Source: Plesiomonas sp051652165
GTDB taxonomy: Bacteria; Pseudomonadota; Gammaproteobacteria; Enterobacterales; CAMTGL01
Length of the DNA: 64,000 nucleotides
Direction: 5' to 3'
NCBI RefSeq assembly: GCF_051652165.1
Contig: NZ_JBOFTR010000004.1
Coordinates: 248,001 to 312,000, forward strand
Position numbers and translations under genes: made by a program. Positions 52,702 through 62,141 of this stretch are shown piece by piece. The stretch's first letter is position 1, and every line of letters begins with the position of its first letter. The notes under the pieces are model-generated. The model ran no database searches. It saw nothing but the letters and a program-made list of their open reading frames with translations, and was not told where the DNA came from.

Positions 52702-54411
52702 ATGACTCGACACGATGCGTTGCTGCATTCATCGCAGGAAAATACAGTTTCTTCTTATTTTTCAGATCGCTATGAACAAGTTATGGCATGGTTTTTTAGC
52801 CGTGATCCCAAACAATGGCCGATTTATCACGATCCGGGTTTGCAGCAAATTATCGGTTTTCGGCAAAAGCATTTAGCGCCTGCCGAACGTTTGGCCGCTT
52901 ATCCGCAAGGGGCTGCCATGTTTGCGCAGATTGACGGCATGCGCCAGATTCAGCCACATATGCAGCCACCGAGTGCGGGCACAGATCCGTTACTGACATT
53001 TGCCGCAGCAATGTCAAAAGACTGGGAAAACCCAAGTTCAGTTGAAAACGTGATTACTATGCCCAGTGATCCGGCAGTATATGGCGCGATGATGTGTTCA
53101 CTGGCTAACCCGAATTTGGCATATTGTGAATATGCGGGTATGGCCGACCATCTAGAGAAAACCGTAATTCGGCAGATGGCAACACTGGCGGGCTATGATC
53201 CGGAACAGGCAACGGGTGTTTTCACGCAGGGGGGAACATTCTGTAATCTGTATGGCTATCTGCTGGGCATTCGTAAATCACTGCCTGAAGCACGTACCCA
53301 CGGTATGGGTGTTGATCAAGATTACCGCATTATCAATTCGCAGGGCGGGCACTACTCCAACATGACGAACTTGTCACTGCTGGGGGTGGATATTCGCAAT
53401 AAAACGATTCGGATTAAAGTCACGCAAAGCAATGATATCGATCTGATCGATCTTGAGCGCCAAATGCGCGCCTGCTTTGATGTGCACTGTAAAATACCGG
53501 CGATTATGCTGACATTGGGCACTACCGATACGTTCGGTGTTGACCGTATAAAGCCAGTGTACGATCTGCGTAACCGCTTATGTGAAGAGTACGATATTAC
53601 CGTAAAACCGCACATTCATGCTGATGCAGCGGTAGGCTGGTCAATGCTGTTTTTCCTTAACTATGATTTTGCAGCAAACCCGCTAGAGATCAATGCTGCA
53701 ACGCTGGCTGGTATGCAGCACAATGTTGAACGCTTTCGTGAAGTACAGTATGCCGATTCGTTTACGGTGGATTTTCAAAAATGGGGATACGTACCCTATA
53801 CCTCAAGTCTGGTGATGATCCGCAATAAAGATGATATGCATGCGCTGGAAAATGACCCAGAAAACTTCTCGTACTTTGAGCATGATTTGCAGGGGCAGAC
53901 ACATTTACAGTCAACCATTGAGTGTTCGCGCGGTGCGGCGGGGATGTTTGGCGCATTCTCTGCGCTGCAACACATGGGCATTGAGGGATACCAGATCATT
54001 TTGGCGCACTGTTTGCAAAATGCGAACTACTTCCGTCAGCGTTTGCAAGATGTTGGCCACGTGAAGCTGATGGTGCCGGAAAATCAGGGGCCAAGTGTTG
54101 GCTTTAAAGTCTACAACCCGCAATGGGTGAGTAATCCCGATGCCGAGTTTGCGTTTGAACAGCAGTGCATGATAGATGCAGACAGCATGGCGCGTATGCA
54201 GCGTAATGCACACTGGCACCGTGAGCAATTTACAGATGGCGGAAAGTTTGGTCTGTATACCAACTGGGTCGAGTTTATTGCGCGCTCAACCTATAACGCA
54301 AAAGGGCGTTACGCCTACATTCCGGGTGAGAAAGCCGTATTCATGAATCCGGCCACTGGCCGTGAGCAGATTGATCAGTTTATTGCTCGCCGTTTTGCTC
54401 ATCTAAAATAA
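52702..54411 (+). CDS. panP: PLP-dependent group II decarboxylase, PanP-like aspartate/glutamate decarboxylase
   Basis: 569 aa. GAD/group II fold: GVFTQGGTFCNLYGYLLGIR (cofactor contacts), HIHADAAVGWSMLFF (Asp under the PLP pyridine ring), and the PLP lysine in VDFQKWGYVPY (about residue 359). The residue before the lysine is Gln where most of the superfamily has His. Size and motifs fit the PanP-type family found in Vibrio, Aeromonas and relatives, which makes beta-alanine from aspartate for pantothenate synthesis when PanD is absent. Stands alone, divergent from asnS. The ATG at 52702 follows TTAAGGATATAAACACTC. Substrate could also be glutamate. Confidence 0.7.
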   Translation: MTRHDALLHSSQENTVSSYFSDRYEQVMAWFFSRDPKQWPIYHDPGLQQIIGFRQKHLAPAERLAAYPQGAAMFAQIDGMRQIQPHMQPPSAGTDPLLTFAAAMSKDWENPSSVENVITMPSDPAVYGAMMCSLANPNLAYCEYAGMADHLEKTVIRQMATLAGYDPEQATGVFTQGGTFCNLYGYLLGIRKSLPEARTHGMGVDQDYRIINSQGGHYSNMTNLSLLGVDIRNKTIRIKVTQSNDIDLIDLERQMRACFDVHCKIPAIMLTLGTTDTFGVDRIKPVYDLRNRLCEEYDITVKPHIHADAAVGWSMLFFLNYDFAANPLEINAATLAGMQHNVERFREVQYADSFTVDFQKWGYVPYTSSLVMIRNKDDMHALENDPENFSYFEHDLQGQTHLQSTIECSRGAAGMFGAFSALQHMGIEGYQIILAHCLQNANYFRQRLQDVGHVKLMVPENQGPSVGFKVYNPQWVSNPDAEFAFEQQCMIDADSMARMQRNAHWHREQFTDGGKFGLYTNWVEFIARSTYNAKGRYAYIPGEKAVFMNPATGREQIDQFIARRFAHLK

Positions 54412-54541
54412 GCCTAAAATGGCTGATACATCAGTGCATTGTATTCATTTGTATATTGCACATGCACCTCGTACCTGCATATGATAACTGCATCTTGTAT
54501 CAGCCGTTGGCGCTTTTAAAACACCCAATTTTGTTACCCTG

Positions 54542-55021
54542 TCACTTATTGGGGGTAGCGGTTAGGTTATTTTCGCCAGTGTTATTTGTATAGTCATCAG
54601 GGTGACAAGCACAAGGTTCACCCTCTGCAGCGGCGACCAGACTTTTTAATATCCCGCAATTATCGCTGTTGTGATGACCGTCAGGGCAGCGTTCACGTAG
54701 CATAATCAATTGCTGCTCTAGCCGTTTTAAGTTTTCGATTTGTTGGTGCACATTATCAATATGACGGTCGATCATCTCATTGGTTTGTACGCACCCTAGC
54801 GCAGGATTATTGCGATAATGGGCCAGTTGGCGAATTTCAGCCAGTGACATATTCAGCGAGCGGCAGTGCAGAATAAAATTTAGCTCAGACAAATGCTGGG
54901 CCTGATAAATACGGTAACCCGAGGCATTGCGCAACGGCTCAGAGAGCAACCCTTCACGCTCATAAAAACGCAGTGTTTCCACTTCAGCGCCTGCACTACG
55001 GGCCAGTTCACCAATTTTCAT
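54542..55021 (-). CDS. cadR: MerR-family heavy-metal regulator (CadR/PbrR-like)
   Basis: 159 aa. MerR DNA-binding domain MKIGELARSAGAEVETLRFYEREGLL, dimerisation helix, and likely metal-binding cysteines in PALGCVQTNEMI (about residue 79) and near the C-terminal end of the helix (RCPDGHHNSDNCGILKSL), with a Cys/His tail (CACHPDD), the pattern of Cd/Pb-responsive CadR/PbrR proteins. Divergent from the P-type ATPase gene, with a MerR-type promoter between. Zinc sensing (ZntR-like) is the alternative. Confidence 0.85.
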   Translation of the reverse strand: MKIGELARSAGAEVETLRFYEREGLLSEPLRNASGYRIYQAQHLSELNFILHCRSLNMSLAEIRQLAHYRNNPALGCVQTNEMIDRHIDNVHQQIENLKRLEQQLIMLRERCPDGHHNSDNCGILKSLVAAAEGEPCACHPDDYTNNTGENNLTATPNK

Positions 55022-55041
55022 CTTTAATTCTCCAAAAATGC

Positions 55042-55073
55042 TTGACCCTATAGTAACTACAGGGTGTGAAATT
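55042..55073 (+). promoter_or_regulatory. MerR-type promoter/operator for the P-type ATPase gene
   Basis: TTGACC at 55042-55047 as -35, overlapped by a 21-bp palindrome (55045-55065; ACCCT and AGGGT ends, TAGT/ACTA inside, 9 of 10 pairs), then a -10-like AAATTAT. The spacer is about 19-20 bases, the long spacing that MerR-family activators need. Confidence 0.8.
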
Positions 55074-55099
55074 ATAGCAGGATATTTAAGGAGGGTAAG

Positions 55100-57562
55100 A
55101 TGATGACCTCATGCTGCCAAGATAAAAAAAGTATACAGGCCGGTCTGTTAAATAAAAAAAATACACGACAAATGTCAACAGGATTAGCATTAACCGCCAT
55201 TCGACCGTTAAATTTGGCTGAACATGAACATGAACATGAACATGAACATGAACATGAACATGAACATGAACATGAACATAAGCACACGCATACTGAGCAC
55301 ACTTGTTGTGGGCATACCGCAGACATGCCCACACAACAAATTATACGCAGTGCCAGTGGTCAGCAGGGAAAATATCAGACCAAATTTCAGATTCTGGCGA
55401 TGGATTGCCCGACCGAATCGACCCTAATCCAGAAAGTGCTGGCAAAAATTGAAGGCATAACAGCACTGGAGTTCAACTATATTGAACGCGTAATGGTGAT
55501 GGAGCATGATCTTGACGATATCAGCCCCGTGATCAAAGCCATCAGTGGTGTGGGGATGGAAGCGCGCCCGCTGACAGACGCACAAGCGGCCGCACTACCT
55601 GCAGAGCGCAAAACAGGCTGGCGGCAAAAGGTGCTATTTACATTAGCTGGTTTAGCTGCTGCAGGGTCAGAGGCAATAGCGTTTATCAGTGGTTCAGATA
55701 TGAATCTCTGGGTGGCACTGTTGGCACTGTTATCGATAGCTTGTGGTGGTATTCCCATCCTGAAAAAAGGGTGGATTGCGCTAAAAACGGGCACAATGAA
55801 TATTCATTTTTTGATGTCGGTTGCTGTGATAGGGGCAGTATTTATCGGCCAGTGGCCAGAAGCGGCGATGGTCTTGTTCTTATTTGCTGTTGCAGAGAAG
55901 CTTGAAGATATGTCGCTAACTCGTGCCGGAGAAGCGGTTAAAGCATTGATGGCACTGGCACCCGAAACAGCCTGGATACGTAATGCCGCAGGCACATGGC
56001 AAGAGATTGCCGTTGCAGAAGTGACAATCGGCAGTATCGTGCGTGTACGCCCCGGTGAGCGTGTGCCACTGGATGGCCAAATTAGCCACGGTGTTAGCCA
56101 TTTTAATGAAGCCCCGATCACCGGTGAGAGTTTGCCCGTGAGCAAAGAGGTTGGCGCGACGGTATTTGCAGGCAGTATTAACGGTGATGGCGTGGTAGAA
56201 GTGTGTACTACCGCCAGCGCCAGCAGCAGTGTATTGGCCCGTATTATTAGTACCGTACGCGATGCGCAGGCCAGTAAAGCGCCCACACAACGTTTTATCG
56301 ATCAATTTGCCAAATATTATACTCCCACAGTGGTGATTGCTGCGGTGCTGGTGGCTGTGTTGTTGCCCGTATTTGGGTTGATGACACTAAAAGCATCAGT
56401 ATATACAGCACTGGTTATGTTAGTGATTGCTTGCCCATGCGCCTTGGTAATTGCTACTCCGGTGACACTGGTCAGTGCACTGGCATCATCAGCGCGCCAC
56501 GGCATGCTAGTCAAAGGTGGCGCCCCGCTTGAGATGGCTGCAAAAATTAAGGTTGTTGCCTTTGATAAAACGGGCACACTAACGGTAGGTGAGCCAGAAG
56601 TAACCGGTATTTTACTTCCTGTATTACAAACCACGTTGCAAGCAGAGGCTTCTGAGCAGACTCTAACGCCGAGTGATGCTTCAGCTAAAGATCGCATATT
56701 GGCTTTAGCCGCAGCACTTGATGCAGACTCAACTCACCCATTAGCACGGGCCGTACTCAATGCAGCAAGTGTGCAGCACGTAGCCGTTATGCAGGCAAAA
56801 AATATTCAGGAGCTAATTGGCCTGGGTGTGCAGGGTACAATTGATGGTCAGCGTTACCTGCTAGGTAGTCGCCGTTTAGCAGAACGTACAGGTGTACTTA
56901 CCCCAGAGATTAATGCACAAATCACTGAGCAAGAGGCGCAAGGTCAGGGTTTGCTGTTGCTGATGTCTGAACAGGCAGTACTGGGGATTATTACAGTAGC
57001 AGATAAAATCCGCGATGAGGCACAGGCCGTTATCCACCGTTTAAACCGCATGGGGATTTACACCGTTATGCTGTCGGGTGATCACCAGAGTGTTGCCACT
57101 GCAGTGGGGAATAAAATCGGGGTGGAACAAGCACTTGGCGAACTGTTGCCAGATGATAAACTGGCACGTATCCATGCACTGCAAACACAATATGGCCATG
57201 TTGCCATGATTGGTGATGGTGTTAACGATGCACCTGCATTAGCACAGGCTGATTTAGGTATTGCAATGGGCGCTGCTGGATCAGATACCGCACTGGAAAC
57301 AGCAGATGCCGCATTGATGGAAGATAAGCTCGAAAAACTGCCAGAGTTATTTGCTCACGCTCGCCGAACAGCCGGTGTATTGAAAGCTAATATTGTGATG
57401 GCATTGGTGATTAAAGCCATCTTCTTCGCTCTTGCTTTAGCAGGTATAGCAACGTTATGGATGGCGGTTTTTGCTGATGTAGGCGCAAGTTTGCTGGTTA
57501 TTGCCAATGGATTACGTTTGGCAAAGCACGTTGAGGTTGTCCCTACAGAGCTGAGTAAGTGA
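55100..57562 (+). CDS. zntA: P1B-type Zn/Cd/Pb-exporting ATPase (ZntA-like) with His-Glu-rich N terminus
   Basis: 820 aa, inner membrane. Order: CC motif (MMTSCCQDKK), a (Glu-His)10 stretch with KHTHTEHTCCGH (residues about 41-72), an HMA domain with MDCPTE, transmembrane helices, TGE in ITGESLPVS, CPC ion motif in VIACPCALVIATPV, DKTGTL phosphorylation site, HP locus in DSTHPLARAV, and GDGVNDAPALAQADLGIAMG. The CPC motif marks Zn/Cd/Pb export. Strong AAGGAGG just upstream. Start could be either ATG of the pair at 55100/55103. Regulated by the divergent MerR protein. The length of the acidic-His tract is unusual. Confidence 0.93.
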   Translation: MMTSCCQDKKSIQAGLLNKKNTRQMSTGLALTAIRPLNLAEHEHEHEHEHEHEHEHEHEHKHTHTEHTCCGHTADMPTQQIIRSASGQQGKYQTKFQILAMDCPTESTLIQKVLAKIEGITALEFNYIERVMVMEHDLDDISPVIKAISGVGMEARPLTDAQAAALPAERKTGWRQKVLFTLAGLAAAGSEAIAFISGSDMNLWVALLALLSIACGGIPILKKGWIALKTGTMNIHFLMSVAVIGAVFIGQWPEAAMVLFLFAVAEKLEDMSLTRAGEAVKALMALAPETAWIRNAAGTWQEIAVAEVTIGSIVRVRPGERVPLDGQISHGVSHFNEAPITGESLPVSKEVGATVFAGSINGDGVVEVCTTASASSSVLARIISTVRDAQASKAPTQRFIDQFAKYYTPTVVIAAVLVAVLLPVFGLMTLKASVYTALVMLVIACPCALVIATPVTLVSALASSARHGMLVKGGAPLEMAAKIKVVAFDKTGTLTVGEPEVTGILLPVLQTTLQAEASEQTLTPSDASAKDRILALAAALDADSTHPLARAVLNAASVQHVAVMQAKNIQELIGLGVQGTIDGQRYLLGSRRLAERTGVLTPEINAQITEQEAQGQGLLLLMSEQAVLGIITVADKIRDEAQAVIHRLNRMGIYTVMLSGDHQSVATAVGNKIGVEQALGELLPDDKLARIHALQTQYGHVAMIGDGVNDAPALAQADLGIAMGAAGSDTALETADAALMEDKLEKLPELFAHARRTAGVLKANIVMALVIKAIFFALALAGIATLWMAVFADVGASLLVIANGLRLAKHVEVVPTELSK
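55220..55279 (+). repeat. hexanucleotide tandem repeat coding (Glu-His)10
   Basis: Ten perfect copies of GAACAT (60 bases) inside the ATPase gene. The unit is a multiple of three, so slippage changes tract length without breaking the frame. Confidence 0.95.
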
Positions 57563-57757
57563 CACAGAGAGCTGTTTGGTCAAGATCGATATTTTTTAAA
57601 ACATCAGTATCTTGATTAAAATGACAGAATAAAAACGTGGTATAGCATAATAGATATGCCACGTTATAAATGGTTTGGTAAATCAGCACTACAGCATCAT
57701 TATTTTCTGCTACCATCACGCCTTCTTTTTATTATCCTACATTATAGGAATAGAGTG

Positions 57758-58129
57758 ATGACAACCACTTTGTTCAAAGACTTCATGTTCGAAGCGGCCC
57801 ACCACCTGCCACATGTTCCAGAAGGGCATAAGTGCGGGCGTTTGCACGGGCATTCATTTACTGTGCGTGTGGAGGTGACTGGTGACGTTGATCCACATAC
57901 TGGTTGGGTGATTGATTTTGCTGAAATAAAACAGGCATTTAAACCAATTTATGATCAGCTTGATCACTACTACCTAAATGATATCAGTGGGCTGGAAAAT
58001 CCGACCAGTGAAGTGCTCGCTCGTTGGATCTGGCAGCAGTTAAAACCCCGCTTACCTCTGCTTTCCGGTATTTTGATTAAAGAGACCTGTACTTCAGGTT
58101 GCCTATACCGTGGTGAGACCGCAGAATAA
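57758..58129 (+). CDS. queD: 6-carboxytetrahydropterin synthase QueD
   Basis: 123 aa. Zinc histidines in FEAAHHLP and GRLHGHSF, the catalytic Cys in GHKCGRLHGH, and the pterin-binding Glu in LIKETCTSG. Second step of queuosine/7-deazaguanine synthesis. ATG 57758 (AGGAATAGAG upstream) gives the E. coli-like start; the frame extends 34 codons further without conservation. Lies close to queE on the opposite strand. Confidence 0.95.
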   Translation: MTTTLFKDFMFEAAHHLPHVPEGHKCGRLHGHSFTVRVEVTGDVDPHTGWVIDFAEIKQAFKPIYDQLDHYYLNDISGLENPTSEVLARWIWQQLKPRLPLLSGILIKETCTSGCLYRGETAE

Positions 58130-58267
58130 TTGCCACTGTTTGCTGATTAATGGTTGAGAGTGTTAATCAGCAAGCCATAAATGAACGTATTGGCAGCAGA
58201 GAGTATCTAGCCAATACGTTGCTGTTATTAAAGCCATACTGTTATGCGATAACGCACTCAATAACAA

Positions 58268-58942
58268 TTAGGCGATCGACAAATATTTATGCATCTGTAC
58301 CGACAAACGCCAGTTACGAGCAATACAAGTGCGCATACATAACTCAGTTGCTAGTGCTTTTTGGCTGATAGGTTGCAGCGCGATTTCGCGCTTTTTACCG
58401 TCGGAAGGAATGAGCATTAATAGTTGATCGAGTGCATCAATATCACTTTCGCGTGCGACTGGATGCTTAATTTCATCAGCGCGTACTAAAGCATCAAGCC
58501 TAACCTGACAACCGCCACGCATACCGACTTTAGGTGATACTGTTACCCACGTTTGTGCACTGCAACGCACCTCGTAAGTGCCGCTAGTTTCAATTTGGCA
58601 CTGATAACCTACAGACTCTAACGTAGCCGTTAGCGAGCTCAGATCGTATAAACAAGGCTCACCGCCAGTGATCACCACATGTTTTGCGGTATACCCTTGT
58701 TGGTTAAACAGAGCTAATAAATCACTCGCTTGTAATGAACACCATAGATCAGAATCACCCGTTTTCACAATAACCTGATCTTCAGCCACGCGTTTATCTG
58801 CGTCTAATGCCCAAGTATGCTTAGTATCACACCAGCTACACTCGACCGGACAGCCCTGTAAGCGTACAAAAATTGCGGGAACACCCGTATAAACCCCTTC
58901 ACCTTGTAGGGTCTGAAACACTTCATTAATTGGGTACAACAT
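58268..58942 (-). CDS. queE: 7-carboxy-7-deazaguanine synthase QueE
   Basis: 224-aa radical SAM enzyme converting the QueD product to 7-carboxy-7-deazaguanine. Radical SAM cysteines in GCPVECSWCDTKH (C-x3-C-x2-C), the SAM-binding VVITGGEPCLYD, and the substrate segment LQGEGVYTGVPAIFVRLQG near the N terminus. Length as in E. coli QueE (223). Convergent with queD; together they supply queuosine precursors. Confidence 0.95.
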   Translation of the reverse strand: MLYPINEVFQTLQGEGVYTGVPAIFVRLQGCPVECSWCDTKHTWALDADKRVAEDQVIVKTGDSDLWCSLQASDLLALFNQQGYTAKHVVITGGEPCLYDLSSLTATLESVGYQCQIETSGTYEVRCSAQTWVTVSPKVGMRGGCQVRLDALVRADEIKHPVARESDIDALDQLLMLIPSDGKKREIALQPISQKALATELCMRTCIARNWRLSVQMHKYLSIA

Positions 58943-59449
58943 ACAGCGCCTAAGCGGTTAAGAAAAAAGAGAGTGAATTATCGCAAACCCTGCTAAGTCT
59001 GACTACTTATAACTTTTTCTGAATATGTCTGTTGAGTGGTGATATATTGATGATATAACACTCATTGATATCACAGTGTCAGTATTTAATCGCACATCAA
59101 TATAACGTATGTCTCTTTAAGATACTGAAAATAAAAGAGAGCGATTTTTATTTTACGGCTGTTTTTTATGATATGTGTTGAGATTATTTTTATTGCATTC
59201 AAAATAAATCACGGTAACTCAATTGACGATAGATATTAAACTCAATAACCTGAAAGCCTCACATCAATATGCAGTCTCCCGCTCAATACAGCAGTTAAAT
59301 AAATTAGTCATATCGTTATATTAATATTGATGCAGTAAAGTGTATGTGCTTTGTGATAAAGGAAAACCTTATGCTCTAATTTAATAATAGAGCATCTAGG
59401 TTTAAGGTGAAATATTGTAAAGAAGATTAAAGTAAGGGTGTGAAATAAA
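58943..59449. other. 507-base intergenic region
   Basis: Very AT-rich, holding the divergent promoters of queE and the cytochrome b561 gene. I see no ORF with a ribosome binding site and no recognised RNA element. Confidence 0.4.
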
Positions 59450-59992
59450 ATGAACGTTGAATATTATGATCGCGTAAGTAGAGTTCTGCATTGGATAATG
59501 GCTTTTGTTATTATCTATGCAACGATTGCGGGTTATGCAATGCATTTAGTTATGCATTCACACCCAAGAATATTTAGCTTTCTCTCTATTATGAATATGT
59601 CATTGGCAACAGTAGGCACGGTGTTATTTGTGTTTCGGTGGATTTGGAGCTTTTTTCGGGTGTCGCCCTCCCTTAAAGTAGAGAATATTCCTAAGAACCA
59701 GATAAACATTGCAAAAATGGTACATTCAATTATTTATTTTACAATGTTTGTGGTGTTCTCTTCTGGTTTTCTGATGCTTAAAGAGAGTTATTCACTCTTT
59801 TGGTTAGTTGAAGTGCCTAATTTAATTAGTTCCGAACCGATTAATGATTTCTTTTTTATTGTTCATCGTGTTGCTTGTATGTTTTTGGCTATTATGGTTT
59901 TATTACACATCGCCGCAGTGATTAAACATCATTTAATGTTGCGTAATAATGTATTGGTCAGAATGTTAGGCCCGCGTTTTACACTGCGTTAA
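59450..59992 (+). CDS. cytochrome b561 family protein
   Basis: 180 aa with four transmembrane helices and haem-ligand histidines in RVLHWIM (helix 1), AKMVHSIIYF (helix 3), FIVHRVACMF and LLHIAAVIKHHL (helix 4), as in CybB-type di-haem cytochromes, which can pass electrons between ubiquinol and superoxide. Inner membrane. AAGGGTGTG lies upstream of the ATG. Monocistronic. Confidence 0.88.
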   Translation: MNVEYYDRVSRVLHWIMAFVIIYATIAGYAMHLVMHSHPRIFSFLSIMNMSLATVGTVLFVFRWIWSFFRVSPSLKVENIPKNQINIAKMVHSIIYFTMFVVFSSGFLMLKESYSLFWLVEVPNLISSEPINDFFFIVHRVACMFLAIMVLLHIAAVIKHHLMLRNNVLVRMLGPRFTLR

Positions 59993-60386
59993 AACAGTGG
60001 ATGATGAGTGTTTGTATATATTATTTATATATACGGTGTGTATGAAAGCCTCTTTTACGTATTATATATGTGATTATGTATAATATGTAAAAGGGGTTTT
60101 TATTTATATTTTCTTTTATTGTGTATTTAAATAAACGGTTTAACGTGTAATAAAATATACAGTGAAATTGCTCTTTTTCTCGACACTTCATCAAATATTG
60201 TATCAATAAAGTGCATCATACTTGATGCCATCTCGCGATAAACTACATCGTGTCTGTTTAAGAAAACACATAATCTGTTTAAGAAAGGGTATCACACTGT
60301 CATTTTGTGGCTATAGTGTTAAATAATAATAAGTAATCGTGGTACTCTTATCATGATTAACAACAATGGCCTTGTTGGGGGGAAGT
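59993..60386. other. AT-rich intergenic region
   Basis: About 390 bases without a supported gene. Direct copies of a CTGTTTAAGAAA-type element (around 60254 and 60274) lie in it; otherwise nothing recognised. Confidence 0.4.
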
Positions 60387-62033
60387 ATGAGCATAATAAA
60401 ACGACAACCGCTTGAGATGCTCTATTATTGGGAGGCTCATCGCCCTGATGAGACCTATCTACGTCAACCGGTGAATCGAGAGTTTCACTGCTATTCATGG
60501 CGTGAGGTAGGGCGGCAAGCCAGAGTGATGGCCAGTGCACTGCGTGGATTAGGGCTTACAGCAGGCGATCGTGTCGCGCTTTTATCAAAAAATTGTGCAG
60601 AATGGTTTATTGCTGATTTAGCGATGATGATGGGTGGCTTTGTTAGTGTGCCTATTTACCCAACGGCTAACGCAGAAACAATTCGCTATGTACTAGAGCA
60701 TTCTGAAAGTAAGGTGATTTTTATTGGTAAGCTTGATCATCCAGAACAGCTTGACACTATATTGCCTAATGATCTGATCCGTGTTGCGTTTCCCTACCCA
60801 ACGGTTGAGTGTCAATATCAGTGGAAAATGCTGCTCAATGATTTTCTTCCTTTAGAAGAGAACCCTGTTCCTGACGCGGGAAGCCTGATGTCTTTGGTAT
60901 ATACCTCTGGCAGTACTGGTCGGCCTAAAGCAGTTATGCATAGCCATGAATGTTTTGGTTGGGCGGCAAAATCGGTAGCAAAAACGGTACAGCTAGGCCC
61001 TAATGATCGCGGTTTTTCTTACTTGCCGTTATCACATATTACAGAGCGTGTTTATATTCTAGGTGCAAGTTTATACGGTGGATGCAGTATTACGTTTCCT
61101 GAATCATTAGATACTTTTATCGATGACATTAAAGCCACCGCACCGACAATTTTTATCTCTGTTCCACGGTTGTGGAGTGCATTTCGTCTGCGTATTGCTG
61201 AGAAAATGCCTGAAGAGAAACTCGCACGTTTATTAGCAATTCCTGTTGTCAGCTCAGTGGTTAAATATGTTATTCAGCGAAAGCTAGGGTTACACCGTGC
61301 AAGGGTTCTTGGTTGTGGTTCAGCGCCTGTTGCACCGGCATTATTGCACTGGTATCAACGGTTAGGGCTTAATATTACTGAAGCATGGGGAATGACAGAA
61401 AATCTTGCATATGGCGCGATCAACTATCCCTTTAGGTGCGATAAAATTGGCTCTATTGGGCATGCCGCTAAAGGTGTTGAGATTATGCTTTCAAAAGAGG
61501 GGGAAATTTTAACGCGCAGCCAAGGTACAATGCTCGGCTATTATCGCGATGATATTTCGACAGCACTGACGTTGAAAGAGGGGTGGTTGTATACCGGTGA
61601 TCTGGGCGAAATGGATGCTGATGGGTTTATACGTATTACTGGGCGTTTGAAAGATATTTTTAAAACTGAAAAAGGAAAATATGTTTCCCCTGTATTGCTA
61701 GAAGGTAAACTCATCACACTTGAAATAATCGAACAACTGTGTGTGATAGGCAGCGGGCTATCACAGCCTATAGCCTTAGTTCAGCTTTCACAAAACTCGC
61801 TCACATTACCACAAGAGATGTTAACTCATGCATTATCTGAGCACCTCGACAGTGTGAATAGCCAGCTTGAACCCCACGAGAAGCTCAGTGGTATTGCAGT
61901 GATCTCAACACCGTGGAGTATTGAAAGTGGTGATGTGACTCCTACACTAAAATTGCGTCGTCATGTTATCGAGCAACGTTACAGTGATCAGGTCGCTCAC
62001 TGGCAAAAGAGTGAAAAAGTACGCTGGTTGTAG
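60387..62033 (+). CDS. AMP-dependent acyl-CoA synthetase/ligase
   Basis: 548 aa of the ANL superfamily (long-chain fatty acyl-CoA synthetase branch). P-loop-like LVYTSGSTGRPKAVMHSH (about residue 170), the acyl-adenylate motif TEAWGMTEN, and GWLYTGDLGEMDADGFIRITGRLKDIFKTEKGKYVSP with the A10-type lysine region. It would activate a fatty acid to acyl-AMP and then acyl-CoA. ATG 60387 is preferred: a purine-rich GGGGGGAAGT lies just before it, while the ATG at 60366 has none. No fatty-acid partner genes nearby; substrate unknown. Confidence 0.85.
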   Translation: MSIIKRQPLEMLYYWEAHRPDETYLRQPVNREFHCYSWREVGRQARVMASALRGLGLTAGDRVALLSKNCAEWFIADLAMMMGGFVSVPIYPTANAETIRYVLEHSESKVIFIGKLDHPEQLDTILPNDLIRVAFPYPTVECQYQWKMLLNDFLPLEENPVPDAGSLMSLVYTSGSTGRPKAVMHSHECFGWAAKSVAKTVQLGPNDRGFSYLPLSHITERVYILGASLYGGCSITFPESLDTFIDDIKATAPTIFISVPRLWSAFRLRIAEKMPEEKLARLLAIPVVSSVVKYVIQRKLGLHRARVLGCGSAPVAPALLHWYQRLGLNITEAWGMTENLAYGAINYPFRCDKIGSIGHAAKGVEIMLSKEGEILTRSQGTMLGYYRDDISTALTLKEGWLYTGDLGEMDADGFIRITGRLKDIFKTEKGKYVSPVLLEGKLITLEIIEQLCVIGSGLSQPIALVQLSQNSLTLPQEMLTHALSEHLDSVNSQLEPHEKLSGIAVISTPWSIESGDVTPTLKLRRHVIEQRYSDQVAHWQKSEKVRWL

Positions 62034-62141
62034 ATTTGGTCACGCTTCACTCATTGTAAGGTTGACGCAGCTACTTAAAGCTAACACCATGATGATAATA
62101 ATATTTCGTAGTATGAAATGCATTTTTTTGAGTGGTGCAGC

